A stretch of DNA of 64,000 nucleotides from Thiohalobacter thiocyanaticus (GCF_002356355.1 NZ_AP018052.1:1550001-1614000); one strand, 5' to 3'; positions 25,137 to 33,786 are shown, counted from the stretch's first letter. The notes: generated by a model not told the origin, from the letters alone. Made by a program: numbers and translations.

Positions 25137-25861
25137 ACGGAGCCGCCATGTACGCAACAACACAGGAACGTGGACAGGACGAGCTGGTCACCCAGCATGC
25201 GCCCCTGGTCAAACGGATCGCCTATCACCTGATGAGCCGGCTGCCGCCCAGCGTGCAGGCCGACGACCTGATCCAGGCCGGCATGATCGGCCTGCTGGAG
25301 GCGGCCAAGAACTACGACCCCTCGCAGGGTGCGAGCTTCGAGACCTATGCCGGTATCCGTATCCGCGGCGCCATGCTCGACGAGATCCGCCGTACCGACT
25401 GGACCCCGCGTTCGGTGCACCGCAAGGCGCGCCAGGTGGCCGAGGCGGTGCGCGAGATCGAGAACGCCATGGGCCGCGATGCCCGCGATCACGAGGTGGC
25501 CCAGGCGCTGGGCATCGGTCTGGACGAGTATCACCGCATCCTGCAGGACGCGACCGGCGCACGCATGTTCAGTTTCGAGGACCCGGGCGCGCTCGGCGAC
25601 GAGCAGGAAGTGCGCGGGCTGGAGCAGCCCAACGAGCCGCTGGACAACCTGCAGCACGAGGATTTCCAGGGCGCGCTGGCCGACGCCATCGCCGGCCTGC
25701 CGGAGCGCGAGCGCCTGGTGATGTCGCTGTACTACGACGAGGAACTGAACCTGCGCGAGATCGGCGAGGTGCTGGGGGTGTCCGAGTCGCGCGTGTGCCA
25801 GATCCACGGCCAGGCCCTGATCCGGCTGCGCGCCCGCATGGGTGAGTGGGTTCAGAGTTGA
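25133..25861 (+). CDS. fliA: FliA, sigma-28 of flagellar late genes
   Basis: FliA directs RNA polymerase to late flagellar and chemotaxis promoters and is held back by FlgM until the hook is complete. The 242 residues show region 2 (DDLIQAGMIGLLEAAKNYDP, and GASFETYAGIRIRGAMLDEI), region 3 (VHRKARQVAEAVREIEN) and region 4 helix-turn-helix (LNLREIGEVLGVSESRVCQI). ATG 25133 overlaps the fleN stop; ATG 25148 is a possible second start. Confidence 0.97.
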   Translation: MNGAAMYATTQERGQDELVTQHAPLVKRIAYHLMSRLPPSVQADDLIQAGMIGLLEAAKNYDPSQGASFETYAGIRIRGAMLDEIRRTDWTPRSVHRKARQVAEAVREIENAMGRDARDHEVAQALGIGLDEYHRILQDATGARMFSFEDPGALGDEQEVRGLEQPNEPLDNLQHEDFQGALADAIAGLPERERLVMSLYYDEELNLREIGEVLGVSESRVCQIHGQALIRLRARMGEWVQS

Positions 25862-25876
25862 CGGCGCAGCGCGCCC

Positions 25877-26010
25877 GTCATTGCGATGCCCAGACCCGAA
25901 GGGTGGGGTACCCATGATGAAGCCCGAAGGGATTCTATGGGGCGTGGCAATCTCCAAACGGCTCAGGCTGCGTTAAGAGATTGCCGCGGCGCTTCGCGCC
26001 TCGCAATGAC
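25877..26010. repeat. Dispersed hairpin repeat, family R3
   Basis: CGTCATTGCGA at the left and TCGCAATGAC at the right, with inner GTGGCAATCTCC / AGAGATTGCCGC-type arms and some extra sequence in the centre. It separates fliA from cheY. Confidence 0.75.
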
Positions 26011-26115
26011 GAGAGTAACTAAGCAAATCGCCGTACCGGCCGCTATGGCCAACAGGATGAAAACGGGCTGAATGCCGCGGCGGCGGCAGCCGCCGGCAGC
26101 AACTGGACGACTATC

Positions 26116-26121
26116 GGGAGG
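26116..26121 (+). promoter_or_regulatory. Ribosome binding site deciding the cheY start
   Basis: GGGAGG lies five bases before TTG 26127 but only two bases before GTG 26124, so TTG is the more likely start. ATG 26139 would cut into the first beta strand. Confidence 0.5.
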
Positions 26122-26126
26122 TCGTG

Positions 26127-26519
26127 TTGGACAAGAACATGAAGATCTTGATCGTGGACGATTTTTCCACGATGCGACGGATCATCAAGAACCTGCTTCG
26201 GGATCTTGGGTACAACAATACCCACGAGGCGGACGATGGCACCACCGGGCTGCCCATGCTGCAGTCGGGCGATTATGAATTCCTGATCACCGACTGGAAC
26301 ATGCCGGGCATGACCGGCATCGATCTGCTCAAGGCCGTGCGCGCCGATCCCAAGCTCGCCAGCCTCCCGGTGCTGATGGTGACGGCCGAGGCCAAGAAGG
26401 AGCAGATCGTCGAGGCCGCCCAGGCCGGCGTGAACGGCTATATCGTCAAGCCCTTCACCGCCGTGACGCTCAAGGAGAAGATCGAGAAGATCTTCGAGCG
26501 CCTCGGTACTTCGGCCTGA
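26127..26519 (+). CDS. cheY: CheY, chemotaxis response regulator
   Basis: CheY, when phosphorylated by CheA, binds FliM and changes motor rotation. The 130 residues begin (from TTG) [20 protein letters not shown], aligning end to end with E. coli CheY. The acidic pair is Asp11-Asp12, the phospho-acceptor is Asp56 in LITDWNMPG, the switch Thr is in VTAEAKKEQ, and the Lys is in YIVKPF. It is a single receiver domain, with cheZ 21 bases downstream. Confidence 0.96.
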   Translation: MDKNMKILIVDDFSTMRRIIKNLLRDLGYNNTHEADDGTTGLPMLQSGDYEFLITDWNMPGMTGIDLLKAVRADPKLASLPVLMVTAEAKKEQIVEAAQAGVNGYIVKPFTAVTLKEKIEKIFERLGTSA

Positions 26520-26540
26520 GCAGATCGGCGGGGAATATAA

Positions 26541-27296
26541 ATGACAGAACAGAACATGATGGCCGATCCGGAAACCATCGCCATGGCCCGCGAACTGGTC
26601 AGCGAACTGGAGGCCGGCAACGAACTGGCGGTCAACGACCTGCTGGATACCCTGTCGCGCAAGCGGGAAGAGGGGTTGTTCGTGGAGTTGGGCAAACTGA
26701 CCCGCGAACTGCACGAGGCGCTTAACAACTTTCAGATCGACTCGCGCATCGCGAGTCTGACCGAGTCCGACATCCCGGATGCCAAGGAACGGCTCAATCA
26801 CGTCATCAGCATGACCGAGGAATCGGCGCACAAGACGCTCAACGCCGTCGATCAGAGCCTGCCGATCGCCGAGGAACTGCAGCAGCGCGCCACCGATCTG
26901 CATGACAAGTGGAGCCGGTTCCGGCAGAAGAATATGGAGTTGGAGGAGTTCCGGGCCCTGGTCCCGGAGATCGACAGCTTCCTCGAACTGACCCATCGCC
27001 ATGCCGGCACGCTCAACGCCAGTCTCTCGGAAGTAATGATGGCGCAGGGGTTCCAGGATCTTACCGGCCAGATCATCCGCCGGGTGATCAACCTGGTCAC
27101 CGAGGTGGAGGACAACCTGGTCCACCTGATCCGTATCTCCGGCCAGCATTTCAAGGACACCGTTCCCGAGGAGGCCGACAGGGACAAGGACATGTCCAGG
27201 GGCTATGGCCCGCAGGTGCCCGGGGTTGATGCCGGCACGGAGGTGGTCAACAGCCAGGATGACGTGGATGAACTGCTCTCCAGCCTGGGCTTTTGA
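26541..27296 (+). CDS. cheZ: CheZ, CheY-P phosphatase
   Basis: CheZ removes the phosphate from CheY. The 251 residues are almost all helical. The catalytic helix region MMAQGFQDLTGQIIRRVINL (about 158-177) contains the catalytic Gln. The C-terminal peptide DVDELLSSLGF is the CheY-binding tail. It lies 21 bases after cheY and 40 before cheA. Confidence 0.95.
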   Translation: MTEQNMMADPETIAMARELVSELEAGNELAVNDLLDTLSRKREEGLFVELGKLTRELHEALNNFQIDSRIASLTESDIPDAKERLNHVISMTEESAHKTLNAVDQSLPIAEELQQRATDLHDKWSRFRQKNMELEEFRALVPEIDSFLELTHRHAGTLNASLSEVMMAQGFQDLTGQIIRRVINLVTEVEDNLVHLIRISGQHFKDTVPEEADRDKDMSRGYGPQVPGVDAGTEVVNSQDDVDELLSSLGF

Positions 27297-27336
27297 GCCG
27301 CCAGTGCAAGGACAGGAAGGCTGAAGGAATATTGCT

Positions 27337-29442
27337 ATGAGTCTCGATCCCAACGACGACATACTCCAGGACTTCCTGGTCGAGGCGGGCGAACTGCTGG
27401 AACAACTCAACGAGCAGCTGATCCAGCTCGAGCGCAGTCCCCAGGACAAGGACCTGCTCAATGCGGTGTTCCGCAGTTTTCACACCATCAAGGGCGGAGC
27501 GAGTTTCCTCGGTCTGGATAACCTGGTCACCATCTGCCACACCTCGGAGGATGTGTTCAATATCCTGCGCAACGGCGAGCGCATCGCCGACGCCACCCTG
27601 ATGGATGCCGTGCTCAAGGCCGTGGACGTGGTCAACGGCATGTTCGCCGAGATCCAGGGCGGTGAGGAGCCGGGCGCCGCCGACCCGGCGCTGGTCACGC
27701 TGCTCAACTCCTATGCCAAGCCCCAGTCCGAGGATGCCGCGCCGTCGACGCCCGCAGCCCCGGCCGGCGTCAGTGATGCCGGGGGCGATGCCGCGGACGA
27801 TGAGTTCGAGGCCATGCTCGATGCCGCCCGTGCCGGTTCCGAGGCCGGGTCTGACACGACCGCTGCTGCCGAACCGGCGGCCGGCGAGCAGACCGCCGGC
27901 GGCGACGAGATCAGTGAAGAGGAATTCGAGGCCCTGCTGGACCAGCTGCACGGCGCCAAAGGCGCGCCGGGCAAGGGCGAAAGCCAGGCACCGGCTGCGC
28001 CCCCTGCGGCTGCCGCCAGTGCTGACGGTGAAGCTGCGCCTGCCGGCGGCGGGGAACTGATTACCGACGATGAATTCGAGGCCCTGCTGGATCAGCTGCA
28101 TGGCCAGGGCGCCGCCCCTGCCGGCGGTGGCGATGCCGCCGTGGCCAGCGCCCCGGCGGCTGCCGCCCCGGCAGCGAAACAGGAGCGCCCGGCACCTGCC
28201 GCGAAGGCCGAGGAGCGTTCCGCGCCGGCCAAAGCCCCGGCGCCCCAGGCCGAGACCTCGGTGCGCGTGGACACCCGCCGCCTGGACGAGATCATGAATC
28301 TGGTCGGCGAACTGGTGCTGGTGCGCAACCGCCTGGCCACGCTCAAACAGAACCTGGGCCAGGAAAAGGCCGCCAGCAACGAGGAGATCAGCAAGGCCGT
28401 GGCCAATCTGGACGTGGTCACCGCCGATCTGCAGACCTCGGTGATGAAGACCCGCATGCAGCCGATCAAGAAGGTGTTCGGCCGCTTCCCGCGCGTGGTG
28501 CGCGACCTGGCCCGGGCCATGGAGAAGGAAATCAATCTGGAGATGCAGGGCGAGGAGACCGACCTGGACAAGAACCTGGTCGAGGCCCTGGCCGATCCGC
28601 TGGTGCACCTGGTGCGCAACGCCGTGGACCACGGCATCGAATCGCCAGAGGAGCGCGAGGCCGCCGGCAAGCCACGCGCCGGCACCGTGATCCTGGCCGC
28701 CGAGCAGGAGGGTGACCACATCCTGCTGTCCATTGAGGACGACGGCAAGGGCATGGACCCCGACGCGCTGCGGCGCAAGGCGGTGGAGAAGGGGCTGATG
28801 GACGAGGAGGCGGCCGCCCGGCTGGACGACCACGAGGCCTACAACCTGATCTTCGCCCCCGGTTTCTCCACCAAGACCGAGATCTCCGATATCTCCGGCC
28901 GCGGCGTGGGCATGGACGTCGTCAAGACCCGCATCGGCCAGCTCAACGGCAGCGTGGAGATCGACTCGCGCCTGGGCCGCGGCTCGCGCCTGAGCATCCG
29001 GGTACCGCTGACCCTGGCCATCATGCCGACCCTGATGGTGGTGCTGGGCGACCAGCCCTTCGCCCTGCCGTTGGCCAGCGTGATCGAGATCTTCGATCTG
29101 GACATCAAGCAGACCAACGTGGTCGACGGCCAGCTGGTGGTGCGCATGCGCGAGAAGGCCATCCCGCTGTTCTACCTGCGTACCTGGCTGGTCAAGGACT
29201 GTTACAGCCTGAGTGAAGAGGAGAAGGGCCAGGGGCATGTGGTGCTGGTCAACGTCGGCAGCCAGCGGGTCGGTTTTGTCGTCGATGAACTCATCGGTCA
29301 GGAGGAAGTGGTGATCAAGCCGCTGACCGCCATGCTCAACGGTATGCCCGGCTTTGCCGGTGCGACCATCACCGGCGACGGCCGCATCGCCCTGATCCTG
29401 GATGTGCCCAGTCTGATGCGCAAATACGCCAGCCGGTTCTGA
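27337..29442 (+). CDS. cheA: CheA, chemotaxis sensor histidine kinase
   Basis: CheA phosphorylates CheY and CheB in response to MCP receptors through CheW. The 701 residues hold an HPt domain with His49 in FHTIKGGASFLG, then a long Ala/Gly/Pro-rich linker (about 130-305), then dimerisation, HATPase (NAVDHGIESPEER, DDGKGMDPD, GRGVGMDVVK) and CheW-like domains. The linker has two near-identical short motifs (EEEFEALLDQLHG and DDEFEALLDQLHG), plus a weaker third (DDEFEAMLDAA). In Vibrio the CheA linker carries a docking region for ParP, so these could be docking sites (inference). Confidence 0.96.
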   Translation: MSLDPNDDILQDFLVEAGELLEQLNEQLIQLERSPQDKDLLNAVFRSFHTIKGGASFLGLDNLVTICHTSEDVFNILRNGERIADATLMDAVLKAVDVVNGMFAEIQGGEEPGAADPALVTLLNSYAKPQSEDAAPSTPAAPAGVSDAGGDAADDEFEAMLDAARAGSEAGSDTTAAAEPAAGEQTAGGDEISEEEFEALLDQLHGAKGAPGKGESQAPAAPPAAAASADGEAAPAGGGELITDDEFEALLDQLHGQGAAPAGGGDAAVASAPAAAAPAAKQERPAPAAKAEERSAPAKAPAPQAETSVRVDTRRLDEIMNLVGELVLVRNRLATLKQNLGQEKAASNEEISKAVANLDVVTADLQTSVMKTRMQPIKKVFGRFPRVVRDLARAMEKEINLEMQGEETDLDKNLVEALADPLVHLVRNAVDHGIESPEEREAAGKPRAGTVILAAEQEGDHILLSIEDDGKGMDPDALRRKAVEKGLMDEEAAARLDDHEAYNLIFAPGFSTKTEISDISGRGVGMDVVKTRIGQLNGSVEIDSRLGRGSRLSIRVPLTLAIMPTLMVVLGDQPFALPLASVIEIFDLDIKQTNVVDGQLVVRMREKAIPLFYLRTWLVKDCYSLSEEEKGQGHVVLVNVGSQRVGFVVDELIGQEEVVIKPLTAMLNGMPGFAGATITGDGRIALILDVPSLMRKYASRF

Positions 29443-29459
29443 GTCCGGGGAGGCACAGG

Positions 29460-30545
29460 GTGTCGCTCGCCAACAAGGAAAATACCGCTTCCCGCCTGCG
29501 CGTCCTGGTGGTGGACGACTCGGGTTTCTTCCGCCGCCGCATCGTGGAGATCCTGGAGGGGGATGCCAAGCTCGAGGTCGTCGGCACTGCCGCCAACGGC
29601 CAGGAGGCCGTGCGCCAGGTGCTGGCGCTCAAGCCCGACGTGGTCACCATGGACATCGAGATGCCGGTGATGGACGGCATCACGGCGGTGCGGCGCATCA
29701 TGGCGCTGCGGCCCACCGCCGTGCTGATGTTCTCCTCGCTCACTTACGAGGGCGCCCAGGCCACCCTGAATGCGCTCGAGGCCGGTGCGCTGGATTTTCT
29801 GCCCAAGCGCTTCGACGAATTCTCCCGGGACAAGGAAGAGGCCAAGCGCACCCTGCGCAACCGGGTGCGGGCCATCGGCCTGGAGGGGCTGCGCATGCAG
29901 CAGGCCCCGGCGGCACGCCCGGCCGTCGCCCGCCCGGCGGCGCCGGCCGCGCCGCGGCTGCAGCCTGCGGCGCGCAAGGGCGACTTCCGGCTGATCGCCA
30001 TCGGCAGTTCGACCGGCGGGCCGGTGGCATTGCAGCAGGTGCTGGGTCGTCTGCCCGCGAGTTTTCCGCTGCCGCTGCTGCTGATCCAGCACATGCCCGC
30101 CAGCTTCACCCCGGCCTTCGCCGAGCGGTTGAACCAGCAGTGCAGTATCCAGGTCAAGGAGGCCGAGGACGGCGAGGCGCTGCAGCCGGGCGTGGCCTAT
30201 CTCGCCCCGGGCGGCCGGCAGCTGGCAGTGGAGAGCCAGGGACCGCGGGTCTGCCTGCGGGTCTATGACGACCCGGCTCAGCATTACCGGCCCTGCGTGG
30301 ACCTGGCCTTCGAATCCGTGGCCCGGGTCTTTCACGCCAGGGCGCTGGCGATCGTGCTGACCGGCATGGGTGCCGACGGTCGCGAGGGCGCGCGCGCGCT
30401 GAAGCAGGGCGGGGCCAGCGTCTGGACCCAGGACGAGGCGAGTTGCGTTATCTACGGCATGCCGGGCGCAGTGGCCGATGCCGGCCTGGCCGACGAGGTA
30501 CTGTCGCTGGGACAGATCGGTCCGCATCTTGCAAGTTCTGTATAA
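29460..30545 (+). CDS. cheB: CheB, chemotaxis methylesterase
   Basis: CheB removes methyl groups from receptors during adaptation. The 361 residues have a receiver domain (Asp65 in VVTMDIEMPVMDG), an Ala/Pro-rich linker (about 145-172), and the CheB catalytic domain with Ser183 in IAIGSSTGGPVA, the active His in LLIQHMP and Asp in LTGMGADGREG. It starts at GTG 29460 after a GGGGAGG site. No cheR is present in the window. Confidence 0.95.
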   Translation: MSLANKENTASRLRVLVVDDSGFFRRRIVEILEGDAKLEVVGTAANGQEAVRQVLALKPDVVTMDIEMPVMDGITAVRRIMALRPTAVLMFSSLTYEGAQATLNALEAGALDFLPKRFDEFSRDKEEAKRTLRNRVRAIGLEGLRMQQAPAARPAVARPAAPAAPRLQPAARKGDFRLIAIGSSTGGPVALQQVLGRLPASFPLPLLLIQHMPASFTPAFAERLNQQCSIQVKEAEDGEALQPGVAYLAPGGRQLAVESQGPRVCLRVYDDPAQHYRPCVDLAFESVARVFHARALAIVLTGMGADGREGARALKQGGASVWTQDEASCVIYGMPGAVADAGLADEVLSLGQIGPHLASSV

Positions 30546-30569
30546 GGCAAGGGTCGACCTTGCGCCATC

Positions 30570-30639
30570 GTCATCCCGGCGCAGGCCGGGATCCAGATAC
30601 CGCAGTGGTTGATGGATTCCGGCCTGCGCCGGAATGACG
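30570..30639. repeat. Dispersed hairpin repeat, family R4 (GTCATCCCGGCGCAGGCCGGGATCC type)
   Basis: Left arm TCATCCCGGCGCAGGCCGGG, itself a hairpin, and right arm ATTCCGGCCTGCGCCGGAAT, also a hairpin, about 25 bases apart. It lies between cheB and parC. Confidence 0.85.
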
Positions 30640-30707
30640 GAAGAATTCAAAGGTCGGATGACCGTCAACCGGGTTTTCCGAAATTCCGGCAACTGGAAAC
30701 CAGGGCA

Positions 30708-31532
30708 ATGAAAAAGATCTGGGCCGTCGCCAATCAGAAGGGCGGGGTGGGCAAGACCACCACCGCCGTCACCCTGGCCGGACAGCTGTCCGGCGAGGGC
30801 GAGCGGGTATTGCTCATCGATCTGGACCCGCATGGCTCGCTGACCACCTATTTCGGGCAGGACCCGGACGGCATCGAGTTGTCGGTCTACACCCTGTTCA
30901 AGGATCGCGCCGACAAGCGCCCCGAGCCGCGCTACGACCAGGTGCTGCTCGAGACCGGGTTCGAGAATCTTTCCCTGCTGCCGGCATCGACCGCCCTGGC
31001 CACCCTGGACCGGCAGCTCGGCGCGGAGGAGGGCATGGGCCTGGTCATCGCCCGCGCCCTGCAGGACCTGGACGCGCGTTTCGATTACGTGTTCATGGAC
31101 TGTCCGCCCATGCTGGGGGTGCTGATGGTCAATGCGCTGGCCGCCTGCGATCAGCTGCTCATCCCGGTGCAGTGCGAGTTCCTGGCCCTGAAGGGGCTGG
31201 AGCGCATGCTGCATACCCTCAAGATGATCGCCCGCGCCCGCGGCGAGAGCCCGGCGCACCTGATCGTGCCGACCATGTACGACCGTCGCACCCGTGCCTC
31301 GGGCGAGGCCCTGGACGTACTGCGCCAGCGTTATCCCGAGCGGTTGTGGTCGGAGGTGATTCCGGTCGACACCCAGTTCCGCGAGGCCAGCAAGGCCGGC
31401 AAACCGTTGTCATTGTCCCAGCGCAGCGCCCGCGGCGCCCGCGCCTATGTCCGGCTGCTGGATCATCTGCTGCAGCGCGACGGCGAGGCGGCCGTTCCCC
31501 ATCCCCCGGTACAGGACCAGGCATGGGCATGA
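30708..31532 (+). CDS. parC: ParC, ParA-like ATPase for polar chemotaxis arrays
   Basis: A ParA-type ATPase that recruits and partitions chemotaxis arrays at the cell pole. The 274 residues begin MKKIWAVANQKGGVGKTTTA (deviant Walker A), with LIDLDPHGSLTTYFG near residue 39-53 and VFMDCPPMLGVLMVNAL near 128. Position between cheB and a CheW-domain protein is the same as for Vibrio parC-parP. Its end overlaps parP by ten bases. Confidence 0.92.
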   Translation: MKKIWAVANQKGGVGKTTTAVTLAGQLSGEGERVLLIDLDPHGSLTTYFGQDPDGIELSVYTLFKDRADKRPEPRYDQVLLETGFENLSLLPASTALATLDRQLGAEEGMGLVIARALQDLDARFDYVFMDCPPMLGVLMVNALAACDQLLIPVQCEFLALKGLERMLHTLKMIARARGESPAHLIVPTMYDRRTRASGEALDVLRQRYPERLWSEVIPVDTQFREASKAGKPLSLSQRSARGARAYVRLLDHLLQRDGEAAVPHPPVQDQAWA

Positions 31533-32275
31533 AACCATCCACCCAGAGCCGGGTCCGGACCCGTACGGCGGAAGAGAACCTGGTCATGCTCGACCAGCAA
31601 CTCGCGCTCGGGGCCTATCTGAACGCGCTGCTGACCCCGGCGCCCGAAGTCGAAACCGCACCCGAGCCGCAACCGCAGCCCGAGGCCCGCGCCGTGCCGG
31701 CGCCGGCTCCCGCTGCGCCGGCCGCACCTTCACCCGCACCGGCCGCGCCGGAGGTCGAGCCGGCGCCCGTTCCGGAAGTCGCAGCGCAACCCGCTGCAGC
31801 GGCGCACCCCGACTGGGCCGGGGGCGAGTTCCAGTGTCTGCTGTTCCAGGTCGCCGGCCTGACCCTGGCGGTGCCGCTGGCCCGTCTCAGCGGAGTGGCG
31901 ACCTGGGACGATGCGGCCCTGACCGAAATGCCCAATCACAGTCCCTTGTTCCTGGGCCTGCGTGAGTATCATGGCCTGCGGGCCCGGCTGGTCGACGTGG
32001 CCGCCATCGTCCTGCCGCCGGCGCAGTATGCGCAGCTGGCGCCGGCGGACAGCGGCCGCCTGGGCAAGGTGGTGATGATCGACGACAACCGCTGGGGCCT
32101 GGCCTGTGACGCGGTCGGCGACGTGATCACACTCAGCCGCGACGACGTGAAGTGGCGGACCGGGAACGGCAGGCGGCCCTGGCTGGCCGGAACCGTCATC
32201 GAGCACATGTGCGCCCTGCTGGATACCGATGCCCTGGCGGGCATGCTGACCGAGGAAGGGCCGGAGACGGCCTGA
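31523..32275 (+). CDS. parP: ParP-like CheW-domain protein
   Basis: The 250-residue protein has a short N-terminal helix region (about 12-36), a very Ala/Pro/Glu-rich linker (about 37-95), and a C-terminal CheW-like domain beginning EFQCLLFQVAGLTLAVPLAR. In Vibrio, ParP binds CheA and ParC and keeps arrays at the pole. ATG 31523 overlaps the parC stop; ATG 31529 is equally possible. The CheW domain is diverged, so a normal CheW role is unlikely. Confidence 0.88.
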   Translation: MGMKPSTQSRVRTRTAEENLVMLDQQLALGAYLNALLTPAPEVETAPEPQPQPEARAVPAPAPAAPAAPSPAPAAPEVEPAPVPEVAAQPAAAAHPDWAGGEFQCLLFQVAGLTLAVPLARLSGVATWDDAALTEMPNHSPLFLGLREYHGLRARLVDVAAIVLPPAQYAQLAPADSGRLGKVVMIDDNRWGLACDAVGDVITLSRDDVKWRTGNGRRPWLAGTVIEHMCALLDTDALAGMLTEEGPETA

Positions 32276-32354
32276 TTGCGGGGTGTGGCCACGAAGACGC
32301 ACGGAATTACTCGGAAAAAAATGAACGCCAGGGGTGCTCCGGGGCACCCTTGCC

Positions 32355-32424
32355 GTCATTCCCGCGCAGGCGGGAACCCTTAAACCGCCGCGGCTGCTGG
32401 ATCCCCGCCTGCGCGGGGATGACG
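32355..32424. repeat. Dispersed hairpin repeat, family R4
   Basis: GTCATTCCCGCGCAGGCGGGAA at the left (split here as GTCATTCCCGCG and CAGGCGGGAA) and ATCCCCGCCTGCGCGGGGAT at the right. It lies between parP and the cheW promoter. Confidence 0.85.
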
Positions 32425-32450
32425 TGATTGAAGGTAAGGTTGGCTGTGGC

Positions 32451-32466
32451 TGGCACGATTTCTGCA
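32451..32466 (+). promoter_or_regulatory. Possible sigma-54 promoter of cheW
   Basis: TGGCAC (32451-32456), GATTT, CTGCA (32462-32466): one mismatch in the -12 element, correct spacing, about 83 bases before cheW. Confidence 0.5.
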
Positions 32467-32548
32467 AATTCAAGTTATGGGTCAATTGTGACGACTGAAG
32501 ATTGACAGCCCCGGTCCCGCCCGGGGGAATCCGAATCAGAGGCGAACC

Positions 32549-33025
32549 ATGAACCAGGCAGCTCAGAGCGTTGACGACAAGCATTTCCAGTGTGTGACCT
32601 TCCGCCTGGCGGATGAGGTCTATGGCATCAATGTGATGCTGGTCCAGGAGGTCCTGCGCTGGACTGAGATCGCGCCCGTGCCCGGTGCCCCGGACTATGT
32701 GCTGGGCATCATCAACCTGCGCGGCAATGTGGTCACCGTTATCGATACCCGCCTGCGCCTGGGCCTGCCGCCGCGCGAACCCGACGACTCCTCGCGCATC
32801 GTGATCATCGAGGCCGAGCGCCAGGTGGTCGGCATCCTGGTCGATTCCGTGGCCGAGGTGATGGATCTGAACAGCGCCGAAATCGACTCGGCCCCCAACG
32901 TGGGCAATGACGAGAGCTCCAAGTACATCCAGGGCGTTGCCAGCCGCGATGGCAACCTGCTCATCCTGATCGATCTGAACAAGCTGCTGACCGATGAGGA
33001 ATGGATGGAGCTGATGGCCTTGTAG
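32549..33025 (+). CDS. cheW: CheW, chemotaxis coupling protein
   Basis: CheW links CheA to chemoreceptors in the signalling array. The 158 residues are a single CheW domain with FQCVTFRLADEVYGINVMLV, the conserved GIINLRGNVVTVIDTRLRLG, and the C-terminal LLILIDLNKLLTDEE. Length is typical. A small basic ORF and a DUF2802 gene follow, as in Pseudomonas chemotaxis clusters. Confidence 0.95.
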   Translation: MNQAAQSVDDKHFQCVTFRLADEVYGINVMLVQEVLRWTEIAPVPGAPDYVLGIINLRGNVVTVIDTRLRLGLPPREPDDSSRIVIIEAERQVVGILVDSVAEVMDLNSAEIDSAPNVGNDESSKYIQGVASRDGNLLILIDLNKLLTDEEWMELMAL

Positions 33026-33035
33026 CACGGGATGA

Positions 33036-33221
33036 ATGAAGATGGCGGACATTGGAAGGCTTCCATCTCCGTCGCCGTTCGAGCGGGTGCAGCCCGGCGA
33101 GCGGATCAAGGAACGTGACGGCTCGGGCAAGCGCCGCGACAAGAACGCAAACCGTTCGCGGGACAAACAGGACAGGCGTCGCGACGGCGACGACGGACAC
33201 CGGATAGACGAATACGCATGA
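33036..33221 (+). CDS. 61-residue basic protein between cheW and DUF2802
   Basis: A short ORF with a very charged sequence (ERVQPGERIKERDGSGKRRD near the middle, then many Arg, Lys and Asp) and an end HRIDEYA. No membrane segment and no recognised family. Its stop overlaps the start of the next gene by four bases (ATGA), which argues for translation, and it starts 11 bases after cheW. ATG 33042 is a second possible start. Probably disordered; it may be a flagellar or chemotaxis accessory protein, but this is inference from position. Confidence 0.55.
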   Translation: MKMADIGRLPSPSPFERVQPGERIKERDGSGKRRDKNANRSRDKQDRRRDGDDGHRIDEYA

Positions 33222-33622
33222 ACATCGAAATCGGCATCGGCATTCTCGCGCTGCTCTGGGCGGTCTCCCTGATCGGGCTGATCCGTGCCCAGCGGCGCCA
33301 GCGACGTGAACTGCAGACCCTGCAGGAACGGCTGGCCGGGCGGGAATCCGACCTGAGCGCGCTGCAGGGTGATCTGGCCGCCCTGACCCGCGCCTCGGTC
33401 GGTGCCGGCGAGCATCTGGTGCAGGTCGAGAACCGGGTCCGCCGGTTGAGCGAGCGTCAGAGCCAGACCGAAATGCGCGCGGGCGGCGACCGGCCCTACC
33501 AGCAGGCCATCCAGCTGGTGCAGGGCGGGGCCGATGCCGAGGCGCTGATCCGCCAGTGCGGTCTGACCCGCGGCGAGGCCGATCTGCTCGTGATGCTGCA
33601 CGGCGTGGCCCGCGCCGGCTGA
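33218..33622 (+). CDS. DUF2802 family membrane-anchored protein
   Basis: A 134-residue protein of unknown function found at the end of chemotaxis clusters. It has an N-terminal membrane anchor (about 5-22), a coiled-coil region (about 24-80 with RQRRELQTLQERLAGRESDL), and a C-terminal part (YQQAIQLVQGGADAEALIRQ, then CGLTRGEADLLVMLHG) that looks like a small helix-turn-helix-like fold. It overlaps the preceding small ORF by four bases. A structural role at the array or pole is plausible but unproven. Confidence 0.8.
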   Translation: MNIEIGIGILALLWAVSLIGLIRAQRRQRRELQTLQERLAGRESDLSALQGDLAALTRASVGAGEHLVQVENRVRRLSERQSQTEMRAGGDRPYQQAIQLVQGGADAEALIRQCGLTRGEADLLVMLHGVARAG

Positions 33623-33663
33623 ACTCGCTCATACCTCTCCTGCCGGGTTCAGCAACGCCTGTA

Positions 33664-33690
33664 CGTCATTCCGGCGCAGGTCGGAATCCA
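33664..33690. repeat. Family R4 half-copy
   Basis: CGTCATTCCGGCGCAGG and TCGGAAT form a hairpin; only the left arm of the R4 pair is present, directly before an R5 repeat. Confidence 0.55.
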
Positions 33691-33694
33691 GTTC

Positions 33695-33776
33695 CGTAGG
33701 TCGGGTTAGCCTGATAGGGCGTAACCCGACATCATCTGCAGCACTGTCGGGTTACGCTTCGCTAACCCGACCTACG
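33695..33776. repeat. Dispersed hairpin repeat, family R5 (CGTAGGTCGGGTTAGC / GCTAACCCGACCTACG)
   Basis: Arms CGTAGGTCGGGTTAGC and GCTAACCCGACCTACG, with inner GCGTAACCCGAC / GTCGGGTTACGC. It lies between convergent genes and could act as a terminator. A second copy is at 60395. Confidence 0.85.
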
Positions 33777-33786
33777 TGACTGCCTC

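Noticed and set aside
26124-26126. GTG 26124 as the cheY start
   Set aside because: It is only two bases from the GGGAGG ribosome site; TTG 26127 has better spacing. Only one residue differs, so the choice has little effect.
27247-29238. A 663-codon minus-strand open frame opposite cheA
   Set aside because: It is antisense to cheA with no recognisable domain; composition is biased to His, Leu and Gln.
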